From positions 1-10,364 of the forward strand of contig JABDMQ010000214.1 of assembly GCA_013001365.1 (NCBI GenBank): a DNA stretch of 10,364 nt. Direction: 5' to 3'. How positions within the stretch are numbered: the first letter of the stretch is position 1; every line of letters begins with the position of its first letter. Under the pieces are notes generated by a model that had not been told where the DNA came from, did not search any database, and was given only the letters and a program-made list of their open reading frames with translations. The translations under genes were made by a program, and so were the position numbers. Origin of the DNA: Flavobacteriaceae bacterium (lineage in GTDB: Bacteria > Bacteroidota > Bacteroidia > Flavobacteriales > Flavobacteriaceae). Of this stretch, positions 6,776 through 10,364 are shown piece after piece.

Positions 6776-6821
6776 ATTAAGTCAATTATTCAAATAAAAT
6801 TAAGTCAATTATTCAAATAAA
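6776..6821. repeat. Two perfect tandem 23-bp direct repeats upstream of the 936-aa gene
   Basis: Copy 1 (6776-6798) and copy 2 (6799-6821) are identical and abut. Each begins ATTAAGTCAATT and ends CAAATAAA. On the minus strand each carries TTTG, and the nearer one is placed to act as the -33 element of the candidate promoter. Twenty-three bp is close to two helical turns, so a regulator could bind both copies on roughly the same face. Simple slippage duplication is the alternative. Confidence 0.85.
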
Positions 6822-6870
6822 TAGTGTTAACAATCACTCCTAATTAGGTAAAAGAACTATAGTGATATAA

Positions 6871-6900
6871 AAAAATAGGCTGGAATTCCAGCCTATTTTT
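6871..6900 (-). terminator. Perfect 30-bp palindromic terminator of the propeller-lipoprotein operon
   Basis: The arms AAAAATAGGCTGGAA and TTCCAGCCTATTTTT are exact complements. On the minus strand, a GC-containing stem is followed by seven T (plus-strand A run 6869-6875), 29 bp past the stop of the lipoprotein gene. It is symmetric enough to stop transcription from both sides. It separates the operon from the promoter region of the 936-aa gene. Confidence 0.92.
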
Positions 6901-6929
6901 GAACCATAATAGTTATATATATTCTTATC

Positions 6930-7649
6930 TTAATTAACAGTAAAAGTCCATTCCTGACCTATAGTCTTTAGACCAGAATCATCGGTCGTATCAACTCGCC
7001 AATAATAGGTCAATCCTGAAGTGACCGTTACGTCAAAATTCTCATCTGTTATATCCGTTTGGAAGGATGGAGGGTCCATCGACTCTCCAAAAAACAATTC
7101 ATAGGTCAACGTATCTCCAGTATCTGTATCTCCACCTGTCCAATCCAGGGTAACTGTCCCTGCGTCTACCATGCTTTCGTCTGCAGGCGCATTCAGAGCC
7201 GCAGTAAAAGGGGCGTGATTGGATGTGCCATCACCTTCTGTATAGAATGCAAAGGTAGTTGAAGGAGCAGACTCACCTCCTTGATTATCTCTTGCAATTA
7301 CTTGCCAATAATGTGCAACGCCTCTATCCAATGTCACAGTAGCGGTAGTTGATGACACCGTACGCTCATCAACGATATTGGTCATATTCCGGTCTGTGGC
7401 TATTTTCAGTCTGTACGTAATTGGATCTCCGTCAGCATCTGTAGACGCACTCCATTCGAAAGTAATGGTGTTGTCTATGCATAAAAGGTCCGAAGTAGGG
7501 TAAACCAATTGAGACACTGCCGTCGGATTTGTATTTGGTGGGTCCGGTGGCGGTGTTGGAGCAGGTGTATCATCACCGCCTCCGCTACTACAAGCCCCCA
7601 ATATGGATATTGCAAATATTGCTGTTAGAATTCTTATCTCTTTTATCAT
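6930..7649 (-). CDS. Lipoprotein with two fibronectin type III-like domains
   Basis: This 239-aa protein has no assigned function. It has a lipoprotein signal peptide with the lipobox LGAC; the lipidated cysteine is C20. SSGGGDD directly after the cysteine resembles the acidic or Gly/Ser-rich export signals that send Bacteroidota lipoproteins to the cell surface. A proline-rich linker follows (28-42). Two beta-sandwich repeats come next, about 46-137 and 145-239. Each ends with the same pattern, YWQVIARDNQGGES...TFAF and YYWRVDTTDDSGLK...WTF, typical of FN3-like or cadherin-like modules. The start codon lies only 4 bp after the stop of the upstream propeller gene, so the two are almost surely co-transcribed. 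Binding or anchoring of a partner at the cell surface is a reasonable inference, but no enzymatic motif is seen. Confidence 0.9.
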   Translation of the reverse strand: MIKEIRILTAIFAISILGACSSGGGDDTPAPTPPPDPPNTNPTAVSQLVYPTSDLLCIDNTITFEWSASTDADGDPITYRLKIATDRNMTNIVDERTVSSTTATVTLDRGVAHYWQVIARDNQGGESAPSTTFAFYTEGDGTSNHAPFTAALNAPADESMVDAGTVTLDWTGGDTDTGDTLTYELFFGESMDPPSFQTDITDENFDVTVTSGLTYYWRVDTTDDSGLKTIGQEWTFTVN

Positions 7650-7653
7650 GGTT

Positions 7654-10364
7654 TTATTTTTTGATGATTTTTAGGACTTCCAGCTTGTTAAGATCCACCC
7701 TGATGAAGTAAAGCCCGTTCTTAAAGCTCTGGAAAGGTAATGTGATATAATTGGAGTTTTGCACTTCCACATTACCACTCATTACGATCTTTCCAGTTAC
7801 GTCATAAATTTGAACTGGCACCTCTCTGTATTCAATGCTTGGGAAGCTGATCTTCAAGTCATTAATAACAGGGTTTGGACTAGCAGTCAATCTTAAGTAA
7901 TTGCTGCCTTCAACAAATCTGCTCATGATACCTTCACATGCCTTGGCCGATCTTACTTCCAATAAACCTGGTCCAGATGTTTCTACTTCAAAAGAGCTTT
8001 CGCTTGAAACTCGAATAACTTCATCCCTGAAAGTAACCGTGAACGGTGGTGTACCAGAATTGATGTTTACGGAGGTCACTTCAACTTCGCCATCATCTTC
8101 ACCATCATTGGCCAAGCCAAAGACACCATCGAGGGATTCTGATTCATCTATGTTTATCTCGAAACACTGCTCGTAATCGCGACCATCTACTGAAACACAG
8201 ACCGTGTATGGTCCAACAGGTAAGTCTGTGAAACCATAGGTATTGGTGGTAATGGCTTCAGTTAAATCGACACCTGTACCCGTTACAGTAGCAGTATAGG
8301 TAACAAATGTTTCATTTACATTTACATTGATCTTACCATTGTCCTGACCCTCACATGATTCAGAAATGACTTCCAATGTAATGTTATTTGGTTCAGCATA
8401 GCTCGTATCACAAATATCACCACTTCCGTTACCATTGGTATCTTGTTGGTCCGTATTTGCCACATCGATACAATTATCGTCTATATCCAGAATCGTATCT
8501 CCATCGGTGTCCTGACACGCATCACCTATTCCATTCCCATCTGCATCTGCTTGGTTGGTATTCGCATTGTCTGGGCAATTATCATTGATGTCCAGCACAG
8601 AGTCATTGTCAGTATCCTGACAGACATCTCCAATTCCATTTCCATCTGCATCAGCTTGATCTGCATTCGCGGTGTTAACACAATTATCTACACCGTTCAA
8701 TACACCATCTCCATCCTCATCACCATTGGCATCAAGCTCAAATTTACCTGAAAAGATCCCTCTTCCGTAAGTCGCAGCATAAACAGCGTTGTCGTCTCTT
8801 AGGTCCATATCCATTACCTTCGCATTGCTCATGCCATTATAAGCAGGAAGCCAATTTGGGCTTGCTGCCAGGAAATTGGCGGTATACCAAACTCCTAATT
8901 CCGTACCTACAATGACCTCATTTGGTATAAGAGGGCTTTGCAAAATTGATTTTACTGGCATATCCGGAAGATCACCTTCCTTACCTGACCAGGTTGTCCC
9001 TCCATCTTCAGTATACCATATGCTTTCTACGCCGTAATTATGAACCGTTGCGAAAATGATATTTTCTGAAGCTCCGAATTCAACGTCCGAGATACTACCT
9101 ACGATCACATTATCCGTTTCAATATTGGTCCATGTCGGTGTTGCTTCTGCATTTTCCAATTTCAGGATATCCCCGAGCAAAGTTCCTACTAGAACAGTTG
9201 AAGAGGTCGTCGTATATGGTGAAACCGTGAATGCCGTTGGTCTGCTTACCAAGGAAGCATCTGTTAAATTCGTGCCTTCTAAAGATTGACCAGGTTTTAT
9301 ACCTGAATACCTTCTTATGATCGATCCTGCAGCTGATGAGTAATTTGAATACAAGATATCAAGGTTAGAATCCAATGCTTGAGGATTTATAAAAGATCCA
9401 TTACTTGCATTCTCATTATTTATGGTCACATTGGTGTTTGTAGCCAGATCATAAAGGTTTATTCCGCTATTGTAAACATAATTCCTTATGAAATACTGAT
9501 CGGTACCATCTTGATCGAAAAAACTGTAGGCACCATCGCCACCATATGCCTGAACTGAACTATCAATCCCAGGATCTGCATCTTCAAATAATTGGGTCCC
9601 ATTGTCTTGCAAGCCACCAACAAAATAATCCGCTCCGCCAAATGCCGTAGTTGGCGCAACGCCAACCGTATAGAATTGCGAGGTTACGAATCCTTTATTA
9701 CGCTCAACCGTGCTGGTACCACCATTGCTGGAATAGAATACGCCTCCATCGTTTCCAAAAATGACTGTATTAGGGTCACCATTGGCAAAGGCCATACCAT
9801 GTTGGTCAGCATGCACATACTGAAATCCAAAGCCACCATACCAGTGTGAGAATTGATCCCACCCCGTTCCAGCGTTCTCAGATTTAAATAGGTCAATTCC
9901 TCCAGCATATAGTTTTTGATCATCTGTCGGGTCGACCTCTAGTAAAAGATCGTAAAATGCTTGGCCACGCGTAAAGTCATCTGCTGAAATTCCAGTATCA
10001 GCATCATTAGGAAGTGACATGTTCGTTGTTCCTGTTGCAAAACCATCAGTGGTTACTTGCATGGTCACTCCGCCACTTATTTGAGCAAGGATATAAATTA
10101 CATCAGCATCTTGAGAAGATACAGCAATTTGGGTTCTATTTGCTCCCGAAACCGTAAAAGCATCCGTAAAACTAACTCCATCTGTTGACGAGAAAATCCT
10201 GCCGCCACCATCACCATAGATAGAACTTCCTGTTGTTGCTACCCAAATTTCGCCGTCAGCACCGATCTCAATATCATTAGGTTCATGCTTATTTCCGTTA
10301 GCGGTTAATGGCATATCCAATTCTGTCCATGTCGCTCCTTCATCAACAGATTTATAAAGACCTA
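7654..10364 (-). CDS. Secreted beta-propeller protein with thrombospondin type 3 repeats and T9SS sorting domain (5' end outside window)
   Basis: 902 residues are visible and the frame stays open to the right edge. The codon at 10318-10320 is an internal TTG, not a start. From the edge, the first half is a BNR/Asp-box propeller with SVDEGATW (5-12), SSTDGVSF (58-65), GNDGGVFYSSNGG (203-215), GGLQDNGT (249-256), GGDG (274-277) and YTEDGGTTW (450-458). Three thrombospondin type 3 repeats, rich in Asp and likely to bind calcium, occupy about 550-654. Two beta-rich modules follow (about 659-739 and 745-809; SCEGQDNGKI, YEQCFEI and AKACEG). I recall this pair as common just before sorting domains in flavobacteria. 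Residues 822-902 are a T9SS type A sorting domain (ASPNPVINDLKI, YDVTGKIVMSG, KNGLYFIRV, terminal KIIKK). The protein should be exported by Sec and T9SS. The ligand and any activity are unknown. It is a paralogue of the 936-aa protein. Confidence 0.92.
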   Translation of the reverse strand, partial: GLYKSVDEGATWTELDMPLTANGNKHEPNDIEIGADGEIWVATTGSSIYGDGGGRIFSSTDGVSFTDAFTVSGANRTQIAVSSQDADVIYILAQISGGVTMQVTTDGFATGTTNMSLPNDADTGISADDFTRGQAFYDLLLEVDPTDDQKLYAGGIDLFKSENAGTGWDQFSHWYGGFGFQYVHADQHGMAFANGDPNTVIFGNDGGVFYSSNGGTSTVERNKGFVTSQFYTVGVAPTTAFGGADYFVGGLQDNGTQLFEDADPGIDSSVQAYGGDGAYSFFDQDGTDQYFIRNYVYNSGINLYDLATNTNVTINNENASNGSFINPQALDSNLDILYSNYSSAAGSIIRRYSGIKPGQSLEGTNLTDASLVSRPTAFTVSPYTTTSSTVLVGTLLGDILKLENAEATPTWTNIETDNVIVGSISDVEFGASENIIFATVHNYGVESIWYTEDGGTTWSGKEGDLPDMPVKSILQSPLIPNEVIVGTELGVWYTANFLAASPNWLPAYNGMSNAKVMDMDLRDDNAVYAATYGRGIFSGKFELDANGDEDGDGVLNGVDNCVNTANADQADADGNGIGDVCQDTDNDSVLDINDNCPDNANTNQADADGNGIGDACQDTDGDTILDIDDNCIDVANTDQQDTNGNGSGDICDTSYAEPNNITLEVISESCEGQDNGKINVNVNETFVTYTATVTGTGVDLTEAITTNTYGFTDLPVGPYTVCVSVDGRDYEQCFEINIDESESLDGVFGLANDGEDDGEVEVTSVNINSGTPPFTVTFRDEVIRVSSESSFEVETSGPGLLEVRSAKACEGIMSRFVEGSNYLRLTASPNPVINDLKISFPSIEYREVPVQIYDVTGKIVMSGNVEVQNSNYITLPFQSFKNGLYFIRVDLNKLEVLKIIKK
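8401..8715 (-). repeat. Three tandem 105-bp units encoding thrombospondin type 3 repeats
   Basis: The units are 8611-8715, 8506-8610 and 8401-8505, each 35 codons with no gap. The shared protein pattern is D-x-D-x-(V/I)-L-(N/D)-x-x-D-N-C, then NAN/ANT, QADADGNGIGD and C-QDT. The first two units are the most alike, and the third has drifted (QQDTNGNGSGD). Paired cysteines and regularly spaced aspartates are the calcium-binding hallmark of this family. Confidence 0.9.

Noticed and set aside
6776..6821. Start of a CRISPR array or plasmid-type iterons
   Set aside because: The two copies abut without spacers and there are only two. No cas or replication gene is nearby.
8443..8751. 102-aa plus-strand open frame
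   Set aside because: It runs antisense to the thrombospondin type 3 repeats. Its Ile/Ser/Cys-rich repeats come from the underlying 105-bp units.
10318..10320. Apparent start codon of the large propeller gene
   Set aside because: The codon is TTG. The frame continues upstream to the window edge with a good Asp-box (SVDEGATW), so the true start is outside the window.

Overview
The window looks like a chromosomal segment from a marine-type member of the Flavobacteriia (Bacteroidota). The evidence is AT-rich sequence, start codons without Shine-Dalgarno sequences, several matches to the Bacteroidota -7 box TAnnTTTG, an aspartyl-tRNA synthetase and DXS of Bacteroidota flavour, and two large proteins ending in type A sorting domains of the type IX secretion system (T9SS). 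The species cannot be named from the sequence alone.

Left part (1-3625, mostly + strand) is housekeeping. It holds the 3' end of aspS (aspartyl-tRNA synthetase), a 77-aa protein with two predicted membrane segments, a 64-aa cold-shock protein with a clear intrinsic terminator, tadA on the minus strand (tRNA adenosine deaminase), and dxs (first enzyme of the MEP isoprenoid pathway). tadA and dxs diverge from a 78-bp gap in which two TAnnTTTG boxes sit back to back. The dxs box is so close to the ATG that its transcript should be leaderless or nearly so.

From position 3617 onward everything is on the minus strand. A 52-aa exported protein, too short for routine ORF calling, has a stop that overlaps the end of dxs by 9 bp. 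It is followed by two large, related, secreted beta-propeller (BNR/Asp-box) proteins. One is complete (936 aa, 3934-6744). The other is cut by the right edge of the window (902 residues visible, 7654-10364). The partial gene lies 4 bp upstream of a gene for a 239-aa surface-type lipoprotein with two fibronectin-III-like domains; the two are probably co-transcribed and end at a perfect 30-bp palindromic terminator (6871-6900). The 936-aa gene lies after that terminator and has its own candidate promoter, with a 13-bp palindrome over the -7 box and two perfect tandem 23-bp repeats just upstream.

The right half is best read as a cell-surface locus: two T9SS cargo propeller proteins plus a lipoprotein. 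Adhesion or binding of a macromolecule is a reasonable guess, but no ligand or enzyme activity can be assigned. I see no phage, insertion sequence, CRISPR array, RNA gene or known defence system. The points most worth following are the repeat and palindrome control region, the paralogous propeller pair, the overlapping tadA/dxs promoters and the unlisted 52-aa gene.
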